A stretch of DNA of 64,000 nucleotides from Nitratireductor soli (GTDB lineage: Bacteria; Pseudomonadota; Alphaproteobacteria; Rhizobiales; Rhizobiaceae), in NCBI RefSeq assembly GCF_001050155.1, contig NZ_LFVY01000007.1, positions 1-64,000 of the forward strand. The letters run 5' to 3'. A program made the translations under genes and the position numbers. Position 1 is the first letter of the stretch. The number at the start of each line of letters is the position of its first letter. The notes under the pieces were generated by a model. The model was not told the DNA's origin, made no database searches, and was given only the letters and a program-made list of their open reading frames with translations. Shown here piece by piece: positions 15,971 through 25,012 of the stretch.

Positions 15971-16993
15971 TCATCGCCGCCGAGCAGTCGAGAGGGCTCG
16001 CGGGGTGATTCCGAATTGCCGCTTGAAGGCCGTGGCGAAGTTTGCCGGATGCGCGTAACCCGCGGTTGCCGCCGCCTCCTGCACGCTCGCGCCCTCGTTT
16101 TGCAGAATCTCGAAAGCGCGGCGGAGCCGGCGCTGCCTGACATAGTCGAAAACGCTGCAGCGTTCTGCGAGGCGGAACAGGCGCTGCAGTCCGCTCGTGC
16201 TCAGGCCGGTTGCGCGGGCGATGGTTTCCACGCTCAGATCCGACATCAAGCGGGCATCGATCAGCGCCTTGGCTCGGTCAAGCAGGTTCATCTCGCGGCC
16301 CGTCAGGATGCCGCCGGAGGCGCGGCGACGCTCGGCTTGTGCCGCCGCGGCGATCGTTTCCGCCACCAGATCCACGGCGCGGCCCTCGAGATAAAGCCGC
16401 TGCAATGCAGGTGTGAACGGGGAGGGCGAGAAGATCTGCTGGACCAGGCTGACGGCGTGCGGCGGCAGTGTCCATCGATGACTGGCGAGATGGTTCTTGA
16501 ACAAGGCGGTCGGCTTGGTGGTGTCGCCGATGGCTTCCAGCCCCTGAAAGTCGAGCCATTCCGGAGAGGCCGAAATAACCAGATGGCGCACATGCTGCCG
16601 ACCGCGTGACATTCTCTGAAAGCGGTCCGGCCCGGCATTCACGATGGCAACGCCCTCGATCGCGCCACGCGGATCGCCTTTGAAGGCGAATTGCCGGTCG
16701 CCGACTGTCAGGTCGATCTCACCATCAAGAAAGAAGACGCAGGACAGTCCCTCGCGCAATACGGATGTCGCGGTGAAGTCGTGCTCTTCCTCGGCATCGC
16801 TCAGATGAAGGAACAGGCCCTCGCGCAGTTCCATGTGCTGGAACTGACCGGCAAGCAGCGTGTCCTCGAGCGACAAGTTGTCCTCACGGCTGTCGAGCGT
16901 AACGCTGGCGCGCTCCAGGAAATCGCGAACGCGCAGCTGCCCCTGGGCAAAGGAATGTGGACCGGCGCCCGGCGCGTCAGGGTCTGAGTTCAT
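15971..16993 (-). CDS. AraC-family regulator of iron/siderophore genes
   Basis: 340 residues. The C-terminal double helix-turn-helix covers about residues 240-335 (DLSVETIARATGLSTSGLQR and the AraC signature AAATAGYAHPANFATAFKRQFG). The N-terminal part is of the PchR-like sensor kind found beside TonB receptors. It is transcribed divergently from the receptor at 17157, across a 163-bp region with a TGA-N9-TCA box. By analogy with PchR and RhrA it would activate siderophore genes when the ferric siderophore is present. The family is clear, the regulon inferred. Confidence 0.85.
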   Translation of the reverse strand: MNSDPDAPGAGPHSFAQGQLRVRDFLERASVTLDSREDNLSLEDTLLAGQFQHMELREGLFLHLSDAEEEHDFTATSVLREGLSCVFFLDGEIDLTVGDRQFAFKGDPRGAIEGVAIVNAGPDRFQRMSRGRQHVRHLVISASPEWLDFQGLEAIGDTTKPTALFKNHLASHRWTLPPHAVSLVQQIFSPSPFTPALQRLYLEGRAVDLVAETIAAAAQAERRRASGGILTGREMNLLDRAKALIDARLMSDLSVETIARATGLSTSGLQRLFRLAERCSVFDYVRQRRLRRAFEILQNEGASVQEAAATAGYAHPANFATAFKRQFGITPRALSTARRR

Positions 16994-17094
16994 CGACGGT
17001 GCCCAGATGCTCGATTTGATCGCCTCGCAAAGGTCTATGATCGTTGCGCAAAGGCCGGCTGCTTGCCCGGCGCGTCACGCTCCCATATTGGGTT

Positions 17095-17125
17095 ATTTAA
17101 TATGACATTATTAGTCAAATTAAAT
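17095..17125. promoter_or_regulatory. IRO-like (RirA) box in a 31-bp imperfect palindrome
   Basis: TGAC-ATTATTA-GTCA (17103-17117) fits the TGA-N9-TCA iron-responsive operator bound by RirA in rhizobia. The symmetry extends outward to ATTTAAT (17095) and ATTAAAT (17125) with a single mismatch. It sits about 40 bases before the receptor start and in the shared region with the AraC gene. A very similar site lies upstream of the second receptor. Confidence 0.65.
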
Positions 17126-17156
17126 GCGTCAGCGTGGATAATGGCAGGGGGCAGTG

Positions 17157-19382
17157 GTGCATCGTCGAAGCGTGATTTGGGGCCGTGCGCGGCATTTGGC
17201 ATATGGTGCATGTCTGTTCGGTGGGGTCCTTCCGCCGCTTGCCGCCCCGGCTGAGGCGCAAGAGAACCAGCGCGCCACGCTGCTGGAGCGGATCGCCGTG
17301 CAGGATGAGAATGCCCGCGGTCCGGATGCAGGCATCGTCGCCAGGAAAAGCGCGACTGCATCGAAGACGGATACGCCGCTCTTGGAGACGCCGCAGGCGG
17401 TCAATGTGGTCACAAGCGACCAGATGGAAGCTCAGGGCGTTGCCAGCGTGTCCGAGGCGCTGCGCTACACGCCGGGTGTTCAGGCCGAAGCCAATGGTCA
17501 TGATGTGCGCTACGACTGGCTGTGGATCCGGGGTTTCAACACCTATGGCACCATCTGGCTTGACGGGCTGGTCCTGCCCGGCGACCCGCTGAACTACGCA
17601 ACGCCGAGCATCGATCCGTACACGCTTGAACGAGCCGAAGTCATCAAGGGCCCGGCATCGGTGCTTTACGGCCGTGCCGTGCCTGGCGGCCTCGTCAATC
17701 TGGTCAGCAAGCGCCCGCAGGAAACCGCCTATCGCGAGGCTTCGGTGCGCACCAGCGCCTTCGGCGGCATCGAGGGCGCGGTCGACATGACCGGCGCGCT
17801 GACCGAGGACGGAACCTGGCTCTATCGCTTCACCGGGCTGGCGCGGAACATGCACAGCCAGATCGACATGGAGCGCGACCGCAGCCTGCTGATCGCGCCG
17901 AGCATCACCTGGAACCCGACCACCGATACATCGCTGACGCTCTATGGCTACTACCAGCGCGATCGCGACGTCTTCAGCCCGCGCTTCTATCCGGCGGCCG
18001 GCACGCTGCTGCCCAATCCGGCGGGGCCGATACCGCGCGATCGCTTCTTGGCGGATCCAAACGCGGACAGCTTCAACCGCGATTTCTATGCGGTGGGCTA
18101 TGAGTTCTCGCACCGCTTCAACGAGACCTGGTCGATGCGCCAGAACCTCCGCTACAGCCGGTCCGAACAGGACATGCTCCTGGCCCTCGTCAATCCGGCC
18201 TTTGCTTTCGCCGGCGCACCGTCCAACGAGTTGAGCCGTGTCTCCGCCGTCTCCGATGACTGGACCTCGGCTTTTGCGGTCGATACCCAGTTTCAGGGAG
18301 AGTTTTCGACCGGTGCATTGGAGCACACGGCGCTCTTCGGGGTCGATTATACGCGCGGCATTTCCGATACCAATTTCGGCAACTCCGCCTTTGGCGACCC
18401 CGTTCCGCCGCCGCTCGACTATCTCGATCCGGACTATGGCGTGGTCGTGCCAGTGCCGGCCTTCCAGCGCTCGGGGCTGCAGACGCAGAACCAGATCGGC
18501 TTCTACCTGCAGGACCAGGTTCGCTACAACCGTTGGGTGGGCACGTTCGGCCTGCGCTACGACATGTCGGAGATCGAGACGATCGACCGGATGGCCGGCA
18601 CGCCTGCCATCGACAATGACGACCAGAGGCTGACCGGGCGGGCGGGGCTGACCTATCTTTTCGACAATGGCCTTGCGCCCTATGTCAGCTACTCGACCGG
18701 CTTCCTGCCGCTTCTCGGCACCGATCGGCTCGGCAATCCGTTCAAGGCGCAGACCACGGAGCAGTTCGAGATCGGCGTCAAATATGAGCCCGAAGGCGCG
18801 CGCGGCATGGTTGCCCTGTCGTACTTCGACCTCACCGTTGAAAACGCTCTGACGCCTGATCCGAGCGATCCACGCCCGACACGGCCGAGCAGCTATGTGC
18901 AGACCGGCGAGCAGCGGGTGCGCGGCATCGAGATCGAGGGCAAATACGAGCTGACACCGGAATTCGACATACTGGCGGCCTACGCCTATTCCAGTTCCAA
19001 GGTTGTCCGCAGCAACAATCCCGCGGCCGTCGGCCGTGAGATGGAGCGTCTTCCCAGGCACCAGGGAAGCGTCTGGGTGAATTACCGGCCGCCCGTCGTG
19101 CCCGGCCTTTCGCTCAGCGCCGGCGTGCGCGCCACGTCCTCCTACCAGACTGACGCCACCTATCTGCCAGAGCTGCGCATCCCCGCCCGCGCCCTGGTGG
19201 ACATCGGTGCCGAGTATGATTTCGGCGCGCTGAACCCGGATTACGAGGGCACCACGCTGCGCGTCAACGTCAGCAATCTTTTCGACAAGAAGTATGTTTC
19301 GCACTGCCTGAACCTCACCGGAGGCAGTTGCAATTACGGCGCTGGCCGCGCCATCACCGCGAACCTGAAATACACATGGTGA
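17157..19382 (+). CDS. TonB-dependent siderophore receptor
   Basis: 741 residues. GTG 17157 is preferred over GTG 17154 because AGGGGG (17146-17151) is then spaced normally. An N-terminal signal peptide ends near APAEAQ (about residue 34). A plug domain follows (TPLLETPQAVNVVTSDQM, RGFNTYGTIWLDGL), then a 22-strand-type barrel, with the C-terminus ANLKYTW ending in an aromatic residue as outer-membrane barrels do. It belongs to the FhuA/FpvA siderophore group. Operon with a periplasmic binding protein and siderophore-interacting reductase; IRO-like box upstream. Ligand not determinable. Confidence 0.9.
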   Translation: MHRRSVIWGRARHLAYGACLFGGVLPPLAAPAEAQENQRATLLERIAVQDENARGPDAGIVARKSATASKTDTPLLETPQAVNVVTSDQMEAQGVASVSEALRYTPGVQAEANGHDVRYDWLWIRGFNTYGTIWLDGLVLPGDPLNYATPSIDPYTLERAEVIKGPASVLYGRAVPGGLVNLVSKRPQETAYREASVRTSAFGGIEGAVDMTGALTEDGTWLYRFTGLARNMHSQIDMERDRSLLIAPSITWNPTTDTSLTLYGYYQRDRDVFSPRFYPAAGTLLPNPAGPIPRDRFLADPNADSFNRDFYAVGYEFSHRFNETWSMRQNLRYSRSEQDMLLALVNPAFAFAGAPSNELSRVSAVSDDWTSAFAVDTQFQGEFSTGALEHTALFGVDYTRGISDTNFGNSAFGDPVPPPLDYLDPDYGVVVPVPAFQRSGLQTQNQIGFYLQDQVRYNRWVGTFGLRYDMSEIETIDRMAGTPAIDNDDQRLTGRAGLTYLFDNGLAPYVSYSTGFLPLLGTDRLGNPFKAQTTEQFEIGVKYEPEGARGMVALSYFDLTVENALTPDPSDPRPTRPSSYVQTGEQRVRGIEIEGKYELTPEFDILAAYAYSSSKVVRSNNPAAVGREMERLPRHQGSVWVNYRPPVVPGLSLSAGVRATSSYQTDATYLPELRIPARALVDIGAEYDFGALNPDYEGTTLRVNVSNLFDKKYVSHCLNLTGGSCNYGAGRAITANLKYTW

Positions 19383-20548
19383 GCTGGGTTGCATTCCCGA
19401 CCGCGAAAGGGGCTGCCTCCCGACGGGCATCCCGCTTCGTCGTCATCGCGCTCGGCCTCATGGCGCTCGGCGGCGCAAGCCTGTGCGCCCATGCGGAGAT
19501 CGTCTTTGTCGATGCGGCCGGCCACCAGGTACGGTTGGATGCGCCGGCCAGGCGCATCGTCACCAATGAAAGCCTGATCCTGCTTTCGCTGGCGCTGATC
19601 GACCCCGACCCCGTGGCGCGGCTTGCCGGCTGGGCGCGGCCGCAGCGCATCGACCGCGGCGTCTACGATGCGTTTCGTCGAAAATTCCCTGCCATGGACG
19701 ATATCCCGGAGATCGGTGCGGTCGTGCCCGAGGCCGCGTCTGCGGAAGCGATCCTGAGCGTCGACCCCGATCTCTTCGTGGTGCGGATATGGCAGCCGGG
19801 CTGGGCGCCGGTGGCCGAACAACTGGCTGCCGCCGGCGTGCCCGTCCTCTTCCTCGATGGACCGGGCATCGCCGGAAAAGGGGCAGGCGAGGCGACGGCC
19901 CTTTCCATCGAGTTGTTGGGCAAGGCGATCGGGCGCGAAGACCAGGCGCAAGCGTTTTCCGCCTTCGTTCGAGAGCGCTTCGACAACGTCGCGAAACGAC
20001 TTGAAGGCTTGACCGAACGCCCTGACGTTCTGATCGATGTACACGCCGGTACATTGTGCTGCTACACGCCAGGTTCCGGCAACCGCATCATGCAGTACCT
20101 GCAGCATGCGGGTGGGCGCAGCATCGGCATGGATGTGCCGGGATATGACGGCCGGTTGAGTGCCGAACATGTGCTGGGCGCCGACCCGGACGTTTATATC
20201 GGCACGGGCGGCCCGCGATTTGCCGAGGCCGGCGGGCTGCTGGTGGGGGCCGGGGTCGAACCAACGAAGGCGCGCGCGGCGCTCAAATCCGTCGTCGGCC
20301 GGAATTTCCTCGACGGTCTCAGCGCGGTCGGCGCGGGACGTGCCCATGCGATCTCGCACCAGCTCTCCATATCGGCGCTCGATGTCCTGGCGATGGAGTG
20401 TTTTGCGAAATGGATCCATCCGGCTCTTTTCGCCGACCTCGATCCCGCTGCCACGCTTGATGAGATCAACCGCCGCTTTCTGGCGGTGCCGCTGGAGGGC
20501 ACCTTCTGGGTCGACCTGCGCGCCGGCAGCAGCGCCGACGGGCAGTAG
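19376..20548 (+). CDS. Iron-siderophore periplasmic binding protein (FecB/FhuD-like)
   Basis: 390 residues; the ATG at 19376 overlaps the receptor stop by seven bases. A signal peptide with a hydrophobic core (VVIALGLMALGGASLCAHA) is followed by the cluster-A-II binding-protein fold: FVDAAGHQVRLDAPARRIV starts domain 1 and ETALSIELL-like linker helix follows. It would capture ferric siderophore in the periplasm. No ABC permease or ATPase accompanies it here, so it either works with a transporter elsewhere or hands substrate to another permease such as the RhtX-like protein. Confidence 0.85.
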   Translation: MVSWVAFPTAKGAASRRASRFVVIALGLMALGGASLCAHAEIVFVDAAGHQVRLDAPARRIVTNESLILLSLALIDPDPVARLAGWARPQRIDRGVYDAFRRKFPAMDDIPEIGAVVPEAASAEAILSVDPDLFVVRIWQPGWAPVAEQLAAAGVPVLFLDGPGIAGKGAGEATALSIELLGKAIGREDQAQAFSAFVRERFDNVAKRLEGLTERPDVLIDVHAGTLCCYTPGSGNRIMQYLQHAGGRSIGMDVPGYDGRLSAEHVLGADPDVYIGTGGPRFAEAGGLLVGAGVEPTKARAALKSVVGRNFLDGLSAVGAGRAHAISHQLSISALDVLAMECFAKWIHPALFADLDPAATLDEINRRFLAVPLEGTFWVDLRAGSSADGQ

Positions 20549-20597
20549 CAGCGCGGCGCTCGGGCATCGAAAACGACCACGCAGGAAAGGAACAGCC

Positions 20598-21668
20598 GTG
20601 AGCACATACACAGCGCAGACGCGCATTGCGCTGACCGATCCGGATGCGGTTCTGGCTCCGCTCTGCGAACATTTGACGGAGCATGGCGCAATGCTCGAAG
20701 AGCAGGAGGGCGTGCGCGTCCTGCGCTTCGAGCACGGTCATGTCCGTTTCAGCCATGACGCCGAAGCGACCAGCGTCGACGTGACGGCGGACAATGTGGA
20801 AGCGCTCTACTTCCTGCGCTTGAACGTCGCCGCCCATATCATCGAGTTCACGCCTGACGCGCCGCCCGAGATCGAATGGTCCGGTGACGGCGGTGTGCTC
20901 AAGCGGCCGCCCAATTTCCAGATCGCCAAAGTGCTGCGCCATCGCGATGTGACGCCACGCATGCGCCGCATCACGCTCGGTGTCGATGATGTTGCCCGGT
21001 TTGTGGCGATGGATGCGCTGCATCTCAACATTCTCGTGCAGCATCCCGATCTCGACGAGCCGCAATGGCCGGGCGTCGGGTCGAATGGCCTCATGCAATG
21101 GAACGACCCGGAGCGTCGACCATCCTTTCGCAAATACACGGTGCGTTCGCTCGACAGCGTGGCGCGGACGCTCGACGTCGATTTCGTTCTGCATGAGGAT
21201 GCCGGTCCAGGCTCCGATTTCGCGCTTGGCGCCCGACCGGGCGACGTGATCGGCATTGCCGGACCGGGCGGCGGCGGTCTGAGCGAGGCCGACTGGTATT
21301 TGTTCGCCGGTGACGAGACCGCGCTGCCGGCCATCGCCCGCATGCTGGAAGCGTTGCCGGAAACCGCGCGCGGAAAAGCGTTCATCGAGGTGGCCGACGC
21401 GGGAGAAATCGAGGCGATCACCACGCGCGCGGCCATCGATGTGGAATGGCTTTGCCGGTGTGGCGCGGAAGCGGGCACCACCACGCTTCTGGCCGACGCC
21501 GTGCGGCAAGCGGCGCTGCCGTCCGATGGATCGAGCGTTTTCGTCTGGGCCGGCTGCGAGTATGACGCTTTCCGTGCGATCCGCAGCCATCTGCGCGAGG
21601 AAAAAGGATTGCGCAAGGAAGATCATCTCGTGGTCGCCTACTGGCGGCGCGGCCGGCCCGACCACTAG
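20598..21668 (+). CDS. Siderophore-interacting protein with N-terminal DUF2218 domain
   Basis: 356 residues from a GTG at 20598 preceded by GGAAAGG. Residues about 5-95 match the DUF2218 module (TAQTRIALTDPDAVLAPLCE...), frequently fused to this enzyme. Then comes a ferredoxin-reductase-like FAD domain (RKYTVRSLD, the FAD-binding R-x-Y-T motif) and a C-terminal NAD(P)H part (LFAGDETALPAIARMLE). Such ViuB-type proteins reduce ferric siderophores in the cytoplasm, releasing Fe(II). Third gene of the receptor operon. Confidence 0.88.
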   Translation: MSTYTAQTRIALTDPDAVLAPLCEHLTEHGAMLEEQEGVRVLRFEHGHVRFSHDAEATSVDVTADNVEALYFLRLNVAAHIIEFTPDAPPEIEWSGDGGVLKRPPNFQIAKVLRHRDVTPRMRRITLGVDDVARFVAMDALHLNILVQHPDLDEPQWPGVGSNGLMQWNDPERRPSFRKYTVRSLDSVARTLDVDFVLHEDAGPGSDFALGARPGDVIGIAGPGGGGLSEADWYLFAGDETALPAIARMLEALPETARGKAFIEVADAGEIEAITTRAAIDVEWLCRCGAEAGTTTLLADAVRQAALPSDGSSVFVWAGCEYDAFRAIRSHLREEKGLRKEDHLVVAYWRRGRPDH

Positions 21669-21866
21669 AGCGTTTCCATTTGTCTCCGAGTCACAGAAGT
21701 ACTCTATCTCATTGTTTTTGCGCAATTTCGGGCGGAAAACCGGCTCCCACTTTTCCTGGAATTGCTCAAGATCGGCTGATCGTTCATGGAAACGCTGCCC
21801 CGCACTACCTTCTTGTTTTCCGCATTTGTGCGGAGGTCAGGTGAAACCACCCGACTGCAACATGCT
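21669..21866. repeat. Intergenic palindromic repeat, copy 1 (reaches into iucD)
   Basis: Starts at the stop of the preceding gene. AGCGTTTCCAT (21669-21679) and ATGGAAACGCT (21786-21796) are inverted ends of an inner unit. The part from about 21782 to 21866 aligns with copies at about 56976-57062 and 62070-62172 (inverted), sharing the core CGCATTT-TGCGG and ATGCTAT. The last about 30 bases are the 3' end of iucD. Similar short mosaics are common between genes in Rhizobiales. Confidence 0.6.
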
Positions 21867-23180
21867 ATTGGCCTGCAAACCTGATGCCCGGTTGACATGC
21901 ACCACCGGCTGGTCTTCGCCCGTCCATTGCACGAGCGGCGGAAGCTCCTCGAGGTCGAAATGCTGGCTTCCCATGAGCGCGTTGACGATCACCGCGCTCC
22001 GCCAGGCCATCAGGCTGAGTTGCGGTTCGGCGATCCCATGGCTGAAACGGCCGGCATTGAGCGCGAAGATGCGGCGGTTGGCCGGCCCTTCCCATTTTAC
22101 CGAGAAGTCACGATCGAGCCGGAAGAGGCCATCGTCGCCGAGTGCCAGGCGGTCCTGCAGCGGCGCGATGAAATCAGGCAGTTTGTGGCTGTAGCCCGTC
22201 GCCAGAACGATGGTGTCGACGTTCGCCATTTCTATGCCGCCATCGAAGCCGTTGCGCATGACCAGGCGGCTCTCCTCGCCGTCCTGGACGAGATCGAGCA
22301 CTTCACGATGCGGCAGGAGCCGGGCGCGTGGCCCTTCGCCGAGATGGCGGATCTCGTAGAGACGGCGGTAGAGGGCGCGCAGCGTCGAGGTCGAGATGCC
22401 GTCTCCGGCGAGTTTTTGCCGTTCCACCGTGGCGCGCCTGCGTGGTTCCGTCAGCGCGTGAAAGCGCTCGACATAGGGGGGCGTGAACTGTTCGTCGGTA
22501 AAAGGGGAATCGTCGAGCGGCTGGAAACCTGGGCGCCGGCTGATCCAGGTGACCTGCGTTCCCGCCGGAGCGGCGGTGATGAGATGCAGCACGATCTCGG
22601 CGCCGCTCTGTCCGCCGCCCACCACCGCGAAGCGCGGGCCGGCCAGGCAGCCAAGCCGGCAGGTCGCCTCGCAGGAGTGGAACGCCCTGTCACCGAGAAC
22701 GGGACGCGCCCAGGCCGGCACATGCGGTGCAAGGCCGACGCCGACGGACAGGTTGCGCGAAAGCCGCCGCTCCCCGTCTGAGAGAGCGATGGAGAAATGC
22801 CTGCCGTCGAAATCCACTTCCCGTACCGCCTGTCCAAAGCGCAAGGTGGGCAGGTTTTCGGCAACCCAGGCAAGATAGCGCGCGAACTCCCGGCGGGGCA
22901 CGGCCTCGAAACCGGCGTTCAGGAACTCGTAGAAGCGCTTGTGCGCCACGAGATACGAGACGAACGACCAGGGACTTGTCGGGTTGGTGGCCGTCACCAG
23001 ATCCTTGAGGAAAGACGTCTGCAATTCGACGCCGGGCAGCATCATGCCCGGATGCCAGTTGAAGCGTTCCACCCGGTCGAAGAACCGCACGCTCAAATCC
23101 GTGATGGAATCGAGCTGAGCGGCAAGGCTCAGATTGAATGGGCCGATGCCTATACCTGCGAGATCATGGATGTTCGTCAT
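21837..23180 (-). CDS. iucD: L-lysine N6-monooxygenase, aerobactin type
   Basis: 447 residues, the size of IucD. It has the atypical FAD motif GIGIGPFN (residues 9-16), the substrate/FAD region HPGMMLPGVELQTSFLKDL, an NADPH motif VVGGGQSGAE and the C-terminal ATGYSHKLP motif of N-hydroxylating monooxygenases. It hydroxylates the side-chain amine of lysine, the first step of aerobactin synthesis. ATG overlaps the iucC stop by four bases (ATGA). The final codons (NSMLQSGGFT) lie in an intergenic repeat, so the C-terminus was probably extended or replaced by it. An ornithine or diamine substrate is possible but the gene set favours lysine. Confidence 0.87.
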   Translation of the reverse strand: MTNIHDLAGIGIGPFNLSLAAQLDSITDLSVRFFDRVERFNWHPGMMLPGVELQTSFLKDLVTATNPTSPWSFVSYLVAHKRFYEFLNAGFEAVPRREFARYLAWVAENLPTLRFGQAVREVDFDGRHFSIALSDGERRLSRNLSVGVGLAPHVPAWARPVLGDRAFHSCEATCRLGCLAGPRFAVVGGGQSGAEIVLHLITAAPAGTQVTWISRRPGFQPLDDSPFTDEQFTPPYVERFHALTEPRRRATVERQKLAGDGISTSTLRALYRRLYEIRHLGEGPRARLLPHREVLDLVQDGEESRLVMRNGFDGGIEMANVDTIVLATGYSHKLPDFIAPLQDRLALGDDGLFRLDRDFSVKWEGPANRRIFALNAGRFSHGIAEPQLSLMAWRSAVIVNALMGSQHFDLEELPPLVQWTGEDQPVVHVNRASGLQANSMLQSGGFT

Positions 23181-25012
23181 CGTGCCGAGGCTCCTGACAT
23201 GGCATGGCGGCGTTCGGGGCCGGCCGCGGCCAGAACCATTTCCGCAAGGTGTAGGGGATTGTCGAGTTGCGTGCCCAAGGCAGGCACCGGCCGCTGGTTG
23301 GCGTCGCCGTAGCCGATCGCCAGTCGAACCTTGTTGATGGCGATGCGTGGAATCTTCGGCTGGAAGAGATCGAACAGGGCGAAGCGATCCGCAAGCTCGG
23401 GGTGCCGCGATTGATGGTGCCGAAGGCGCGCGGCGAGCGTGGCATAGAAGCGGGTCTCATCGAAGCCGTCATGATCGGCCAGCGCCTCCGAAAGGAAGCG
23501 CAGGACGCTTGCGAAGTGTCCGGTCTGCAGGTGTTGAAGGAGGTGGGCCGGCGGGCGGCGCTTCAGCACCTGGAGCACAGCTGGAGGCAGGGAGGCGAGT
23601 TCGGCAAAATCCTGGTCCACCAGGTCTGCGTCACCCTGGAAGTCCTTTATGGCGACGCCGGCCGGGATGGATCCATCGAGGATCACGGTCACGTTCTGCC
23701 CGTGGGCGATGAAGCCGACGCCATAGCGGCACATGAAATGATAGAGCGGCACCGCCACTGCATCGAACAGTCGTTCGAGCCAGTCGGCATGGCTGAGCCC
23801 GGAGCGGGCGATCAGCGCACTGGCGATCGGCCGGCCGCGCGCATCGCGCTGCGCCAGCGCGCCCATCATCATCGGCCGGTGTCCGGGAGACAGGCCCTGT
23901 TCGGGGCTTTCACGCCAGATCGCGCCCAGCATTTCGCAGAACTGGTAGGGCGCGTCGGGCACGCGCTCGTAATGCGGGTGCGGATAGAAGGCGCCGGCCA
24001 CTTCGCGCAGGACCTTGAGCGGACGCAATGCGGGGTCCCGGTTCGCCATCTCGGCAAGCCAGCCGGAGAAGGCGGGGCCGATCTTCATGTACTTGCCGGG
24101 CACGCCACGCCAGGCAGACGTGTTGAGGATGGTGAGCGGCAGTTTGATGTGCAGGCTCTCAGGCCGGCGGGTATTGGCCAGCGTGCGCAGCGACTGCTGG
24201 GCGACGAACGGGTCGCCGAACACGCCGAGCGGCACCAATCTGCCGGCCGCCACCTCGCCCGCATAGTGCGCGGCGATCTGCGCCTGCCATTGCCATGGAT
24301 GGACGGGCAGGAGGAGATGGGATGCGGGGGATACGCCCGCCACCTCGCAGGCTTCCTTCAGGCGCGTTTGCTCGTTCTCGTCGAGGGCGGCTTTCAGCAG
24401 GGTCTCTTCGACAAGACCCGGTTCCAGCGAAAGCGTGGCGCGGTCGCGCGCGGCGGCGAGCCAGAACAGCCGGAACGCGCCGCCGAACTCCGGCGCATGC
24501 TCCGCGTGATCGGCAAGCCCCCAGCCGAGCCTGCCCTTGTTGGCCGGCGCCTTGGGATGTCCGTCGAGCAGGCGCTGGAGCGCCGTGTCCGGGAGAGCGG
24601 CCAGAGCGTCAGCGGTATAGGGTGCACGCACCGCCACGATATGCGCATCGGCCAGCAGCGTGTTGTAGAGTTCCCTGGCGTAGGTGCAGAAGGTGGCGGG
24701 AGAAATGTCCAGGGTTTCCCGCGCGTCGAGGAAGAAGCCGACGGCATCGTCCACCGGCAGGTTCCGCTGTCCGCATACGAGGCTCTCAGGCCTTATGGCG
24801 AGCTGGCCCCAGATGCGGCGCACGGCGTGAAAACGGTAAACGGCGCCGGAGGCGAGCCGAAGCTCCCACCGGGTTTGCGCCGCATCGAGCGGGGCGGGCG
24901 AAAGTGCTTCCTCGTAGGCGAGTTCGCAGATCGCCTTGGCGACCGCCGCGCGATTGATTTCCGCCCAGGTCGCGGCATCCACCGGGCGCCTGTCGGGCAT
25001 GGGGCCGAGCAT
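23177..25012 (-). CDS. iucC: NIS siderophore synthetase, IucC-like
   Basis: 611 residues from the ATG at 25012, which overlaps the iucB stop by one base (TGATG); an upstream in-frame start would lie inside iucB. The N-terminus (WAEINRAAVAKAICELAYEE) and blocks GHPKAPANKGRLGW, LLPVHPWQWQ, QQSLRTLANTRRPESLHIKLPLT, YGVGFIAHGQN and KDFQGD align by eye with E. coli IucC. These ATP-dependent ligases condense citrate-derived acids with amines without an NRPS; IucC adds the second N6-acetyl-N6-hydroxylysine. Cytoplasmic, third gene of the operon. Confidence 0.9.
   Translation of the reverse strand: MLGPMPDRRPVDAATWAEINRAAVAKAICELAYEEALSPAPLDAAQTRWELRLASGAVYRFHAVRRIWGQLAIRPESLVCGQRNLPVDDAVGFFLDARETLDISPATFCTYARELYNTLLADAHIVAVRAPYTADALAALPDTALQRLLDGHPKAPANKGRLGWGLADHAEHAPEFGGAFRLFWLAAARDRATLSLEPGLVEETLLKAALDENEQTRLKEACEVAGVSPASHLLLPVHPWQWQAQIAAHYAGEVAAGRLVPLGVFGDPFVAQQSLRTLANTRRPESLHIKLPLTILNTSAWRGVPGKYMKIGPAFSGWLAEMANRDPALRPLKVLREVAGAFYPHPHYERVPDAPYQFCEMLGAIWRESPEQGLSPGHRPMMMGALAQRDARGRPIASALIARSGLSHADWLERLFDAVAVPLYHFMCRYGVGFIAHGQNVTVILDGSIPAGVAIKDFQGDADLVDQDFAELASLPPAVLQVLKRRPPAHLLQHLQTGHFASVLRFLSEALADHDGFDETRFYATLAARLRHHQSRHPELADRFALFDLFQPKIPRIAINKVRLAIGYGDANQRPVPALGTQLDNPLHLAEMVLAAAGPERRHAMSGASAR

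Noticed and set aside
17115-19430. 771-codon minus-strand frame opposite the TonB receptor
   Set aside because: Antisense shadow; the plus strand encodes a full receptor with signal peptide and barrel end.
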